From Draconibacterium aestuarii (GTDB lineage Bacteria > Bacteroidota > Bacteroidia > Bacteroidales > Prolixibacteraceae): a stretch of DNA of 64,000 bases. The notes beneath the pieces are model-generated. The model was not told the origin of the DNA. It did not search any database and saw nothing but the letters and a program-made list of their open reading frames with translations. The stretch covers positions 25,517-89,516 of the forward strand of contig JAPOHD010000063.1 of assembly GCA_026671195.1 (NCBI GenBank). Reading direction: 5' to 3'. Shown here piece by piece: positions 28,189-38,060 of this stretch. Every line of letters starts with the position of its first letter. Position 1 is the first letter of the stretch. The position numbers and the translations under genes are program-made.

Positions 28189-31125
28189 ATGAGAAAGCCT
28201 GTAAAACATTTATTTGCCTTAATTCTGGTCTTGTCTGTACTACTGTTTATTTCGAATCAACTTACTGCCCAAGAGTACCTTGATGACCTAAGATCTCTTC
28301 CGATAATTTCAGAAAGCTATACAGAAGGAATTAAAAAGGATTGGTTGATTCAAAAACCGGCTGAAACTGCACAAGTATTCAGAAATGAAAACAACGAACT
28401 CATTCTTTCAAACGGGATTATTTCTCGCTCGTTTCGGCTTTCACCCAATGCTGCCACAACAAGTTTAAAAGTATTAAGTAAACAGGAAGAACATATTCGA
28501 GCCATAAAACCCGAGGCAGTGCTTTCTATTAATGGATTTACAATAAATGTGGGTGGTTTAACTGGTCAACCAAATTTGGCCTTTTTATACCCCGATTGGT
28601 TGGATAACCTGGAATCCGATCCCCTCTCCTTTCAGTTTACCGGTTTTAAAATCGGAACTCCTGAAAAACGTTTCGAATGGAAACAAGAACGACATCATGC
28701 TCCAAATGCAGAATGGCCACCCAAAGGAGTTAAACTTCAAATGAATTACAAATTTAATGCGATTGATCCGGAAGAACTGATTGCTGTGGCACAAGATAGT
28801 AAAATGGGAAGAAAAGTACTTTTCAGCGATGATTTTTCCACTATGTCTGATGTTTGGGAAATACGAACAAGCCCTGCACACGAAAGGAGTTCATTTTACA
28901 ACGAAGGAAAACCCGGAGAAATATATACTTCCAACAATACCGCCGTTTATGCAGAATACAAACTTCCTGCCGGCACAGGTTTGGTTGAAACATCGATTGA
29001 TGCTGGAACCGACCTCAGCGGATTTTGGGGACCGGGAATTGCCCTTGTTTGGGAAGACCGTATTGTAAAATTTAATATGCGTCCCGGAAATGAATCGGGA
29101 ATAAAAAATACCGACGCCTGGCATTTTACCGTTTTCGATGGAACTAAAGAAAATACACGTGCAGGCGGCAAAGAAAAAGTGGACTTTAGCGGAACATGGA
29201 TATTCCGGCTTAGAATTGATGGCACCAAAGTATTCTGCGAAGCCAAACCCAAAGATGGAAAGTGGAAAACATACGAAAGCATTGATTTTGGTCGGGCAAT
29301 TCCTGATCCCATTTCTGTTAGAATTGGGAAACTAGGTAGAAATGCCAGCGGCGAAGACCATGAATATCCGGGAGAACTGGTCCGCCTGAAAATGAACAGT
29401 TTTGCAGCCTACGGCACTATAAACCAGGATGAAATTGAGAAGCTAAATTCAAATTTAAACGATCTGCAAAACCTTGCAGTTTCTGTAAATTATGAATTAT
29501 ATGATGGTGTCCCGGTGCTATCGAAATGGGTAAGCATACAAAACAACTCAAATAAACCGGTAAAGATTGATCATATCATATCTGAATACCTTGGAATTGC
29601 CGATCATAATCCTTACGGCGATTACCGCGAGCGTGAAGATCTGAAAGTAAAACCTAATATTCATTTTGAAACTGATTATGCCTTTGCAGCCATGGCAGCA
29701 AAAGTAGCCAATAAACAAACGGTTCACTGGGAATCGGACCAGGAGTATGTAACACAAATTTCGTGGGTACAGGATATTCCGAATACAATGCGAATTTTTC
29801 CCGATAAGGGTTATCATTCACAAGTAGCTGCGGGTGAATCGTTTGAATCCATCCGAACTTTTATTATTCCATTCGACTCGTACGACAAAGAACGAAATGG
29901 TTTGGCGCATCGAAAAATGTATAGGATAGTGGCGCCGTGGGTTACCGAAAATCCGATGATGTTCCACATCACCAGCTCGAAATGGGATGATTATGTAAAT
30001 GGAGTAAATCAGGCTGCAGAAGTGGGTTACGAGATGGTAAATTTTTCGTTTGGCAGTGGTTTTAATCCTGAAGATGAAAGCCCACAAAACTATGAGCAGA
30101 TGAAAAAATATGCTGCCTATGCCGATAGCAAAGGAATAAAAATAGGAACCTATTCTTTGTTGGCATCAAGGCGGATAAGTGAGAAAGATGATGTGGTGAA
30201 TCCTAAAACAGGAAAAACAGGTGGTTTTGCCACATTTGGGAATTCGCCCTGTTTAGAAAGTGAATGGGGTCAGGAATATTTCAGAAAAATGTATCGGATG
30301 TTCTCGGAAACCGGATTTAAAACGTTTACGCACGATGGCAATTACCCGGGCGATGTTTGTGCATCGGAAAACCACCCGGGACACGAAGGTTTGGGCGACT
30401 CGCAATATAAACAGTGGAAAAAAATTACCGATTTTTACAAATGGTGTAAAAGCCAGGGCATTTATTTGCGCGTACCCGACTATTATTATCTTTCAGGATC
30501 GAACCAAAACGGAGTTGGTTACCGCGAAAATAACTGGTCGTTGCCACGCCGTCATCAATTAATCCATACGCGTCAGAATATTTATGATGGCACATGGGAA
30601 AGCACCCCATCGATGCGCTGGAGTTTTATTCCGTTGGCACAATACCATGGTGGTGGAGAAGCTGCAACAATTGAACCTCTTCACGATCATCTCGACCATT
30701 ACGAAATGATGCTGGTTAGCAATATCGGAATGGGAATTCAGTCGGCAGTGCGAGGTCCCCGCCTATATGATACTCCAGAAACAAAACTTATGGTAAAACG
30801 TGTTGTTGCCTGGTACAAAAAGTATCGAAACATATTGGAAAGTGATATTGTTCATTTACGTCGTGCCGATGGTCGCGATATTGATTATATGATGCATATA
30901 AATCCAAAGTTGAAAGAGAAAGGATTTTTACTTGTGTTTAATCCCACCGATAATGTAATTCGCAAAAAAATAACGGTTCCGCTTTATTATACAGGATTAA
31001 CTGATGTGGCCCAAATCAGGGAACAGGAACATACTGCAAAAACTTTCAAACTAAATCGCGCATACGAAATTGAAATGGAAGTAGAAGTTCAACCCAACGG
31101 GTATAATTGGTTTGTAATCGAATAA
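28189..31125 (+). CDS. Large secreted glycosidase-like protein (clan GH-D-like barrel) with inserted jelly-roll domain
   Basis: From ATG 28189 the protein has 978 residues and a signal peptide ending LTAQ. An N-terminal beta-sandwich (about 45-200) is interrupted by a LamG/DUF1080-like jelly roll (about 210-410: VLFSDDFSTMSDVWEIRTSP...WHFTVFDG). The sandwich resumes, followed by a TIM-barrel region with KTFTHDGNYPGDVCASENHPGH (candidate nucleophile Asp) and YLRVPDYYYLSG (candidate acid/base), and a C-terminal beta domain. This resembles GH36/GH27-type alpha-galactosidase architecture, but family membership is inferred from layout alone. It may act on sulfated or marine galactans. Confidence 0.6.
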   Translation: MRKPVKHLFALILVLSVLLFISNQLTAQEYLDDLRSLPIISESYTEGIKKDWLIQKPAETAQVFRNENNELILSNGIISRSFRLSPNAATTSLKVLSKQEEHIRAIKPEAVLSINGFTINVGGLTGQPNLAFLYPDWLDNLESDPLSFQFTGFKIGTPEKRFEWKQERHHAPNAEWPPKGVKLQMNYKFNAIDPEELIAVAQDSKMGRKVLFSDDFSTMSDVWEIRTSPAHERSSFYNEGKPGEIYTSNNTAVYAEYKLPAGTGLVETSIDAGTDLSGFWGPGIALVWEDRIVKFNMRPGNESGIKNTDAWHFTVFDGTKENTRAGGKEKVDFSGTWIFRLRIDGTKVFCEAKPKDGKWKTYESIDFGRAIPDPISVRIGKLGRNASGEDHEYPGELVRLKMNSFAAYGTINQDEIEKLNSNLNDLQNLAVSVNYELYDGVPVLSKWVSIQNNSNKPVKIDHIISEYLGIADHNPYGDYREREDLKVKPNIHFETDYAFAAMAAKVANKQTVHWESDQEYVTQISWVQDIPNTMRIFPDKGYHSQVAAGESFESIRTFIIPFDSYDKERNGLAHRKMYRIVAPWVTENPMMFHITSSKWDDYVNGVNQAAEVGYEMVNFSFGSGFNPEDESPQNYEQMKKYAAYADSKGIKIGTYSLLASRRISEKDDVVNPKTGKTGGFATFGNSPCLESEWGQEYFRKMYRMFSETGFKTFTHDGNYPGDVCASENHPGHEGLGDSQYKQWKKITDFYKWCKSQGIYLRVPDYYYLSGSNQNGVGYRENNWSLPRRHQLIHTRQNIYDGTWESTPSMRWSFIPLAQYHGGGEAATIEPLHDHLDHYEMMLVSNIGMGIQSAVRGPRLYDTPETKLMVKRVVAWYKKYRNILESDIVHLRRADGRDIDYMMHINPKLKEKGFLLVFNPTDNVIRKKITVPLYYTGLTDVAQIREQEHTAKTFKLNRAYEIEMEVEVQPNGYNWFVIE

Positions 31126-31200
31126 CTGGGACAACAGAATGGAAAAGGAGAAAATAATGCGAACAAAAACTGATTTTTTCACTATTTTTTTTTCAAATTC

Positions 31201-31231
31201 TTTGTCAGTGTAAAAACAATTTCTACTTTTG
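31201..31231 (+). promoter_or_regulatory. Promoter of the tRNA-Ser/tRNA-Pro cluster
   Basis: TTTG (31201-31204), 19 bp and TACTTTTG (31224-31231) fit the vegetative consensus. The first tRNA begins 69 bp later. Confidence 0.75.
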
Positions 31232-31300
31232 CACGCACGAAAAACAAACGAGCGAAGTTGTTTCCAAACAATGAAAGAACCAGCAAGTTTGAGCTCATTT

Positions 31301-31388
<88 letters not shown>

Positions 31389-31399
31389 AAAAAATATTT

Positions 31400-31474
31400 C
31401 GGGATGTAGCGCAGTCCGGTTAGCGCACCTGCTTTGGGAGCAGGGGGTCCCAGGTTCGAATCCTGGTATCCCGA
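31400..31474 (+). tRNA. tRNA-Pro (anticodon TGG), copy 1
   Basis: The 75-nt gene has acceptor stem CGGGATG/TATCCCG, anticodon stem CCTGC/GCAGG with loop TTTGGGA (TGG), and T-arm CCAGG-TTCGAAT-CCTGG. The bases after the discriminator A are CTT, so the 3' CCA is not encoded. A hairpin terminator follows directly. Confidence 0.97.
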
Positions 31475-31482
31475 CTTTAAAC

Positions 31483-31513
31483 AAAGGAGTTACTTTTTAT
31501 CTAACTCCTTTTA
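31483..31513 (+). terminator. Terminator between the two tRNA-Pro genes
   Basis: AAAGGAGTTA, a nine-base loop and TAACTCCTTTT form a 10-bp stem ending in a T run, eight bases after tRNA-Pro copy 1. Confidence 0.75.
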
Positions 31514-31532
31514 TATTATGAAATATTTATTT

Positions 31533-31607
31533 CGGGATGTAGCGCAGTCCGGTTAGCGCACCTGCTTTGGGAGCAGGGGGTCCCAGGTTCGAATCCTGGT
31601 ATCCCGA
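31533..31607 (+). tRNA. tRNA-Pro (anticodon TGG), copy 2
   Basis: This is identical over all 75 nt to copy 1, 133 bp upstream, so it is a recent tandem duplication. Unlike copy 1 it is followed by an encoded CCA (31608-31610). Its own terminator follows. Confidence 0.97.
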
Positions 31608-31613
31608 CCAATG

Positions 31614-31650
31614 AAAAAAAGGAGTTATACGAAAGTTTAGCTCCTTTTTT
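31614..31650 (+). terminator. Terminator after tRNA-Pro copy 2
   Basis: AAAAAAAGGAG opposite CTCCTTTTTT forms a 10-bp stem with a T6 end immediately after the tRNA. Confidence 0.7.
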
Positions 31651-31731
31651 GTTTTATAGTGTCGTATTTTTTGTCGCAAATTGGGATCACATTGAAATTC
31701 CGGTGGAGTAAAAGATTATTATAAAACATTC

Positions 31732-33108
31732 TTAATACCCATAACAGAAATCGCTATCACGGACTTGTTCTGCCCAGTTTTTTATTAGTTTACGGTGCTT
31801 TGCCAATACATCACAAAAGTTGATGTTTTTAGCAAGATTATTCATTTCCAATGGATCTTTTTCCAAATCAAAAAGTTGCTCACGATTTTCACCATTATCA
31901 TAAATGCAGTATTTATATTTTTTAGTTCGAATCATCCGGCCTTTCCCTCCCAATGGTTTTGCTCCTTCGGCAAACATGGTTTCCGATACAACATATACTC
32001 GTTGTTGAATATTATTTCCTTTTATAACTGGCAGTAACGATTGTCCCCTCATCCCAATAGGATTTTCAACTCCGGCAATATCCAAAATAGTAACAGGTAT
32101 ATCAAGTGCATTCGACACCAACCCTGAGTAAACTTTTTTACTGGTTTTTCCTTCCCACGAAATAATAAGAGGAACGCGCGTAACCTGATCGTACAAAACC
32201 TGTTTCTGGTTCCAATGATGCATGGCTATTCCTTCACCATGGTCGCTGGTAAATAACACTACTGTATTTTTACCATAAGTACTCTCTTCCAATGCGCGTA
32301 AGATTCGTCCTACTTCTGCATCCACTTTTTCAACAAGACGGTAATACCCCCACAGATATTGTCGCCAGGTTAATTCATTCCAATCAGCAGTTGGGTACTG
32401 TTTAAATGAGTTATTTTGTGCGACGCGGATAACCGAAGGCTCGTTCGAAGAAACCTTAAAATTAGTTGGCAGTGGTGGTAATTTTCCCAGATCGGAAGGA
32501 GGCAAGGCTATCCGACCGTCTGGCAGATTGCTTCCATCTGCATTAGCTCTGGCCAATTCGCATACATTATGCGGATTCATTAACGAAACAGTTAAGAAAA
32601 ATGGATGATCATGTTCTTGCCCCAAATAATTAATGGCTGCTTCGGTTTTTGCATCATCCTTGCCTACGTTGTCATAATTTTCATAACCGGCTTTTTGTGG
32701 CGAGGTTCCCACATGCCATTTACCAATATAATAGCATTGATATCCTGCTGCCATCATCAGGTTTCCAAGCATCGGGAATTCTCCTTTAATTTTCATCTGA
32801 TTATTTTCAATTCCCAACTCATGCGGATATCGGCTCGTTTGTAATGAAGAACGGAAAGGCAAACACAGGGGTTGCGTTACATAGTTTCTGGTGAAACGAA
32901 TTCCGGAAGAGGCCAGCTTGTCAAGAGCCGGTGTTTTCAAATACTGATTTCCCGCACAACTCATGGCATCTGCAGTTTGTTGATCGGTGATAATCAACAG
33001 AACATTAGGTGCTTCCTCTGTTTTTTCGGCCATTAGTTTACCGGTACTTATTCCATGAAAAAGCAAAACAAGCAAAATTAGTTTTATTGGTCCCATCAGT
33101 CGTTCCAT
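31732..33108 (-). CDS. Sulfatase (type I, formylglycine-dependent), secreted
   Basis: The alkaline-phosphatase-fold enzyme has metal ligands in IITDQQ (about residue 40). The active-site motif is PLCLPFRSSLQTSRYP, with Cys82 as the residue to be converted to formylglycine. DHGEGIAMHHWNQK and the usual C-terminal RTKKYKYCIYDNGE...LFDLEKDPLEMNNLA follow. I chose ATG 33108 (458 aa) because it gives a clean signal peptide and does not overlap the upstream GH42 gene; an ATG at 33171 would overlap it. The Phe in CLPFR, where Ser or Ala is usual, is noteworthy. It probably removes sulfate from a glycan processed with GH42. Confidence 0.88.
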   Translation of the reverse strand: MERLMGPIKLILLVLLFHGISTGKLMAEKTEEAPNVLLIITDQQTADAMSCAGNQYLKTPALDKLASSGIRFTRNYVTQPLCLPFRSSLQTSRYPHELGIENNQMKIKGEFPMLGNLMMAAGYQCYYIGKWHVGTSPQKAGYENYDNVGKDDAKTEAAINYLGQEHDHPFFLTVSLMNPHNVCELARANADGSNLPDGRIALPPSDLGKLPPLPTNFKVSSNEPSVIRVAQNNSFKQYPTADWNELTWRQYLWGYYRLVEKVDAEVGRILRALEESTYGKNTVVLFTSDHGEGIAMHHWNQKQVLYDQVTRVPLIISWEGKTSKKVYSGLVSNALDIPVTILDIAGVENPIGMRGQSLLPVIKGNNIQQRVYVVSETMFAEGAKPLGGKGRMIRTKKYKYCIYDNGENREQLFDLEKDPLEMNNLAKNINFCDVLAKHRKLIKNWAEQVRDSDFCYGY

Positions 33109-33158
33109 AGTTAAATATATTCGATTAAAAATTTCGGGATTTATACCTCCCGGTTCAA

Positions 33159-35231
33159 TTATAGTTTCCACACAAGAACTCCGGCTGTCGTTATTTCTTT
33201 TTCCCCCACCAAAATTTCTGCATTTCCCGGAAGATTCATCTCATAAACCGTATCCGAATAGTTCATTGCAATTCCAAAACCATCGCGGTATTCGACAACT
33301 ATTCCTTTTGGATAATTTTCTATACCTATTCCCAATCGCTTATACAGTTTTTCAAGTACAGTCCATTCCAGGTCACCGTTATTACTGTCGGCACCAACAT
33401 AAGTTACTGTTCCGTTACCAATTTTATTGAATGTAACAGCCGGTTTACCCGCATAAAAATCGCCGGAATAAGTTCCCCAAATTTCAGTATTCGACACAGG
33501 ATTTAAAATATCGCCCCAACTTGTCCAGGCAAATTTTTCATTGTCTAAAAGGATCGTATCCGGTGCATAAGGTCTTAATAAATCAAAAAAATCAATTTCG
33601 CCTCCAATCAATTCATACAACGGTTCAGCATGTTTGGCTTCCCATAAGTGGCCCTTCTCATCCTGATGACCGGTACGACACGACATTATGAGATTCCCAC
33701 CATTTTTTACGTACGTCGTTAGCTTTTTAATTAAATCACGACTCATTTGCTGGTAAGCCGGCACAACAATAACCGGATATTCAGAAAAATTCAATGTTTC
33801 ACGAATAAAATCGACCGGTGCACCAAAAGCTTTTAATGGTTTATAATATTTCAAAATATGTTCTTCTGTATTCCATACCTCAGTTTGTTTGTTCTGATTA
33901 ATTGCAACGGTATTATCAGGATCGTATAAAATGGCAGTTTTTCGTTTTGAGTACTCCTCCGGCACTTTATCTGCAGTTGAATTATTACGCAATAAATTAA
34001 TTTCATCCATGAACTTCTCAAATTCCAGTCCTCCCGGAGTTGGAGTAACACCATCGGTGCCAACAATGCCGTAATGATACTGCTCATATCCGTAAATCGG
34101 AGCTCTAAACCGATAAGTGCAGGTAAATTTGCTTCCTCCTGCAAAAACATGCCACAACCATAAATGAACAGCTCCCGGAAGTGGTTGTGAATTTATCGAT
34201 CCCCAATTCACTTGCCCGGGTTGCAACTCCATAACACCATACAATGGCGACAAGCGTCTAAAGTAATCGTTGGCCATGGCAATTCTCGAATACTCCCCTA
34301 CACGATAGCCATTCCGACCAATTCCCGGATGTTCGCCATAAACCATGTAACGTGTATAACTTATAAAATCGAGTTCTTTACTTGCACCAACATAACGCGC
34401 GTCGTAATACGGGATATAATTTGTTGTGATCCATTGTTTTGGATTGGCATATTTACGAATGGTTACAGCTTGTTCATCCAGGAAAGTGGATGTTTCCTCA
34501 TCGCAAAAACGACTGTGATCCAAACGTTGATAGAAGTTCATTCCCCACTGTTTGTGTTTTGGAATATTAATTTGGGCAAAATCAGTATAAGTGCCGCTCC
34601 AGAAATTTGTACCCCATGCCTTATTCAATGCATCAATAGTATTGTATTTGTTTTTTAACCAACCACGGAACCGCTTTTGTGCATCTTCTCCGAAATCAGT
34701 ATTGGTAGCCGGTTCATTGTCCAGTTGCCATCCAATTATGCGGTCATCGTTTCCATAATGTTTTGCCAGCTCAACGATCATTTTCTGCGAATATTCGCGA
34801 TAATATTCGTTGGAAAAAGAAGCATGCTGACGTGAACCATGATCGTAGGTTGTACCATCTTCATTTGTTTTCAAAATATCAGTGTGTTTACGCACCAGCC
34901 AAACCGGTGGAGTTGCCGTTGAAGTACACATTACAACTTTTAAGTTGTATTTTTCGGCTAAATCAACTGCTCTGTCCAACCAGAAAAAATCGTAAACACC
35001 CTCCTCCGGTTCCAATTGTGCCCACGCAAATTCGGCAAAGTGAGTAAACTCAAAACCCATTTCTGCCATTTTTTTGAGATCCCGCTCCCACTGCGACTCA
35101 TTCCAATGTTCGGGGTAATAATAAGCACCAACCGTGGTTAATTCCTGGGGCGGAAAATAATCATCGATTTGCTGTGCAAATGCACTTATAAATAAAAAGG
35201 CTGCTATTGAAAAAGCAATAATTTTTCTCAT
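33159..35231 (-). CDS. Secreted GH42 beta-galactosidase
   Basis: The 690-residue protein has a signal peptide (ISAFAQ) and a GH42 TIM barrel. It shows VGAYYYPEHWNESQWERDLKKM, the acid/base Glu173 in QLDNEPA and the likely nucleophile Glu335 in YGVMELQPG. A trimerisation-like Rossmann domain (VIVVPAYQQMSRDLIKKL) and a short beta domain follow. It removes terminal beta-galactose. It is encoded 50 bp upstream of the sulfatase on the same strand, suggesting joint use of a sulfated galactose-containing glycan. Confidence 0.93.
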   Translation of the reverse strand: MRKIIAFSIAAFLFISAFAQQIDDYFPPQELTTVGAYYYPEHWNESQWERDLKKMAEMGFEFTHFAEFAWAQLEPEEGVYDFFWLDRAVDLAEKYNLKVVMCTSTATPPVWLVRKHTDILKTNEDGTTYDHGSRQHASFSNEYYREYSQKMIVELAKHYGNDDRIIGWQLDNEPATNTDFGEDAQKRFRGWLKNKYNTIDALNKAWGTNFWSGTYTDFAQINIPKHKQWGMNFYQRLDHSRFCDEETSTFLDEQAVTIRKYANPKQWITTNYIPYYDARYVGASKELDFISYTRYMVYGEHPGIGRNGYRVGEYSRIAMANDYFRRLSPLYGVMELQPGQVNWGSINSQPLPGAVHLWLWHVFAGGSKFTCTYRFRAPIYGYEQYHYGIVGTDGVTPTPGGLEFEKFMDEINLLRNNSTADKVPEEYSKRKTAILYDPDNTVAINQNKQTEVWNTEEHILKYYKPLKAFGAPVDFIRETLNFSEYPVIVVPAYQQMSRDLIKKLTTYVKNGGNLIMSCRTGHQDEKGHLWEAKHAEPLYELIGGEIDFFDLLRPYAPDTILLDNEKFAWTSWGDILNPVSNTEIWGTYSGDFYAGKPAVTFNKIGNGTVTYVGADSNNGDLEWTVLEKLYKRLGIGIENYPKGIVVEYRDGFGIAMNYSDTVYEMNLPGNAEILVGEKEITTAGVLVWKL

Positions 35232-35468
35232 TATGTAACTTTACATGGTTAATAAGATGATCAGAACGACTCAGAAACAATGTATGAATTCCCATAAACA
35301 AAATCGACAAATGAACATTATTGATAATTCTTCAAATCTGTATTTTTATTGTTTTCTATTTTGATCTTTTTTAAGCTGCTAAAAATAAATAATTGAAACA
35401 GATTACCGCACTTCTGTTATTCGTTTTTAAATTCTTAAAAGCGTCATAACTGGGTTTGCTAACTAAAG

Positions 35469-37814
35469 TTAGTGTTTCATTGAAGGGGGCACTTCTTTAG
35501 TTCCCCATTCTTTATTTGGTTCGAGACCTAAATCAATATCGAGTTCACCTCCTCCGGCAAATTCAGAATGATAAAACCAGCAGTTTTCCATTGCTTTTCC
35601 ATTTAGCTTTGCCGACTGAATGTAAATATTTTCCGGCTTGTTTCCGGTTGTTTTAATTACAAATTTATTACCCGGATAATAATCGTTATTTAACTGAATG
35701 GTTACTTCGTCAAAAAGCGGACTGGTAATTTCGTAGTAAGGTTTTATGGCTGCACCGCCATCAACCTCGAACAACCCTATTGCCATTAAAACTCCCAGAG
35801 CTCCCATTTGTCCCTGATCTTCATCTCCTTTGTATCCGTCGTACGGCGTAATGTCACCATAAGCTTCTTTCACCTTACGTACCCACTTTTGTGTCAGCCA
35901 CGGTGCACCCGAATAATTAAACAAATGTGCCATTCCGGTTCCCGGTTGGTTCCCATAATCAATCCAGTTAGACGCATGATTTTTATTCATCCCAACAAAA
36001 TCAAGTTTTTCACCTTCTTCAAACGATTTATTCAGGAAATCAGTATAAACCTGCTTCCCTCCAAAAAGATCGATCAAACCACCCATATCCTGTGGTACAA
36101 AATGGGTATAAATAGCCGAATTACTTTCGCAAAATCCGCGGGCATTAAATCCTTCAACCACCGGCTGAAAATCGTTCATCCAACTCCCATCCATTTCACG
36201 CGGATGAATCATTTTTGTTACCGGATTCCATAGATTTCGATAATTCAACGAACGTTCATTAAACAAGTTGTAATCACTGGTTTTACCCAACGCCAAAGCC
36301 ATCTGTCCAAGACACCAGTCTTCATAAGCATATTCCAGCGTCATCGATGCTCCATCTTTGTGGCCGCCTTTGGCTTTAATTCCTTCCGGAATCCAGCCCT
36401 GTATTACGTAATATTGCATGCCGCCTCCAAAGGCAGGATTATTGTGCTCGTATCCGGCATGATCGCGTGAACCGCCAACAAAAGCATTTTTTCGTAATCC
36501 TTCGTAGGCTTTTTCAACATCGTAGTTTTTAATTCCTTTATTATAAGCGGTTGCAAAAAACGGAACCGACGGATCGCCAATCATTACAAAAGTGTAATTT
36601 CCGCCCGACGGGCCGCGTGGAATCAATCCTCCATTTTGGTACATATCAACCATGGTATTGCAAAAGCCATCCATTACCTCGGGATAAGCCATCGACCATA
36701 AAATATTAAGTGACCAGTGACTTCCCCACCAGGCATCGAAATTATAATGCGGGAAAAGTGGCTGGCCATTTTCATTCAAGCGTACCGTCCTTATTTGTGG
36801 TTTATCGCCGGTCATATCCATATACTTTCCATCCACATCGCTGATTATGCGTCGTCCTAACAACGCCCTCCATAAATCGGTATAAAATTTAATTTGCTGT
36901 TTTTCAGTTCCCCCCGAAATTTTTATTCTTCCCAGCCAGTCATTCCAGGTATCCACCGATTCGTCAACCACCTTGTTAAAATTCCAATGATTGATTTCAG
37001 TTTCCAGATTTTTACGTGCCTGCTCGGTACTTACATATGAAATTCCAACCTTCATCAGAATTTCTTCCGCTTTGTTTGAATCAAAAAACAAAGCAGCACC
37101 GGCATTTTCTCCCTGAATCGTATCGGGTGTTATTTCCAATAATTCCTTATTCACCCACCCCTTTATCGACTGAAAAGGATGACTGAGCTTTGCCACAAAA
37201 TATACCGGCGTGTCTTTGGGACGGCGGCCGGTTCTGCTCAGAACCTGAACTCCGGCGATTTCAGTATCGCTAACTTTCCACACTTTTGAAAAAACCGTTG
37301 GACCATGTGCCAGTTTGGCTCCTGTATCAAAAATAATTGAGTTCTTTTTTTTCTCAGGAAATGTATATCGATGAAAACCAACACGTGTGGAAGATGTTAA
37401 TTCGGCAGTAATTTCATAATCGTCGAGAACGACTTTATGATAACCGGGCTTGGCAATCTCTGTCTCGTGACTAAAAGCCGAACGATATTCGTCCATTCCG
37501 AGGTGTCCTTTAAATTCGCCCGTGGTTGGCATAACGGCAATTCCGGCCAACTGCCAGGCATGCACATGACTAAAACAACGAATGGAATCGCTATCGTACA
37601 AATAACCCGAACTCCAGGTTGCATCGGTGTCCGTATCAGGACTGAGGTTTACAAGTCCAAACGGGCGACAGGCCGAGTTAAAATAAAACCAACGGGAATT
37701 GTGCGTGTCGATAAAAGGATTGACCAAATCAGCAGGTGATTGTTGTGCTTTTCCATAAGGAGCAATTAAAAGAAAAAGGTTAAACAGAAAAATTAGTTTA
37801 GGTACTTTATTCAT
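35469..37814 (-). CDS. Secreted GH92 alpha-mannosidase
   Basis: The 781-residue protein has a signal peptide (GKAQ) and opens DLVNPFIDTHNSRWFYFNSACRPFG, typical of GH92. It also has GASMTLEYAYEDWCLGQMALALGK-type and GDEDQGQMGALGVLMAIGLF motifs, where canonical GH92 has GNDDxGQMSAW; the acidic pair (Asp/Glu-Asp) expected for the general base is kept. GH92 enzymes are calcium-dependent exo-alpha-mannosidases, often acting on N-glycans. The Ser-Ala-Trp to Gly-Ala-Leu change suggests a divergent subfamily. It lies 237 bp upstream of GH42. Confidence 0.9.
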   Translation of the reverse strand: MNKVPKLIFLFNLFLLIAPYGKAQQSPADLVNPFIDTHNSRWFYFNSACRPFGLVNLSPDTDTDATWSSGYLYDSDSIRCFSHVHAWQLAGIAVMPTTGEFKGHLGMDEYRSAFSHETEIAKPGYHKVVLDDYEITAELTSSTRVGFHRYTFPEKKKNSIIFDTGAKLAHGPTVFSKVWKVSDTEIAGVQVLSRTGRRPKDTPVYFVAKLSHPFQSIKGWVNKELLEITPDTIQGENAGAALFFDSNKAEEILMKVGISYVSTEQARKNLETEINHWNFNKVVDESVDTWNDWLGRIKISGGTEKQQIKFYTDLWRALLGRRIISDVDGKYMDMTGDKPQIRTVRLNENGQPLFPHYNFDAWWGSHWSLNILWSMAYPEVMDGFCNTMVDMYQNGGLIPRGPSGGNYTFVMIGDPSVPFFATAYNKGIKNYDVEKAYEGLRKNAFVGGSRDHAGYEHNNPAFGGGMQYYVIQGWIPEGIKAKGGHKDGASMTLEYAYEDWCLGQMALALGKTSDYNLFNERSLNYRNLWNPVTKMIHPREMDGSWMNDFQPVVEGFNARGFCESNSAIYTHFVPQDMGGLIDLFGGKQVYTDFLNKSFEEGEKLDFVGMNKNHASNWIDYGNQPGTGMAHLFNYSGAPWLTQKWVRKVKEAYGDITPYDGYKGDEDQGQMGALGVLMAIGLFEVDGGAAIKPYYEITSPLFDEVTIQLNNDYYPGNKFVIKTTGNKPENIYIQSAKLNGKAMENCWFYHSEFAGGGELDIDLGLEPNKEWGTKEVPPSMKH

Positions 37815-38060
37815 GATATGACTGTTTTTAATATTCAGCTATTCCTATCGATATAAAAAAAGCAGGAAACTACTTCGTTAATCGTGCATTTTTACATCGG
37901 TATCAAAGGTAACAGAATCTACAAAAAACACCTACTTCTTAACTTCCAAGGTGAATTTCTATATTACAAAATCTATCATATAAACGTTAAGAGGATTACT
38001 AAAATACCTTAGACACAAATCATCCTGGCGCTTGCTGACAACTTATGTTTCCAGGTTAAG

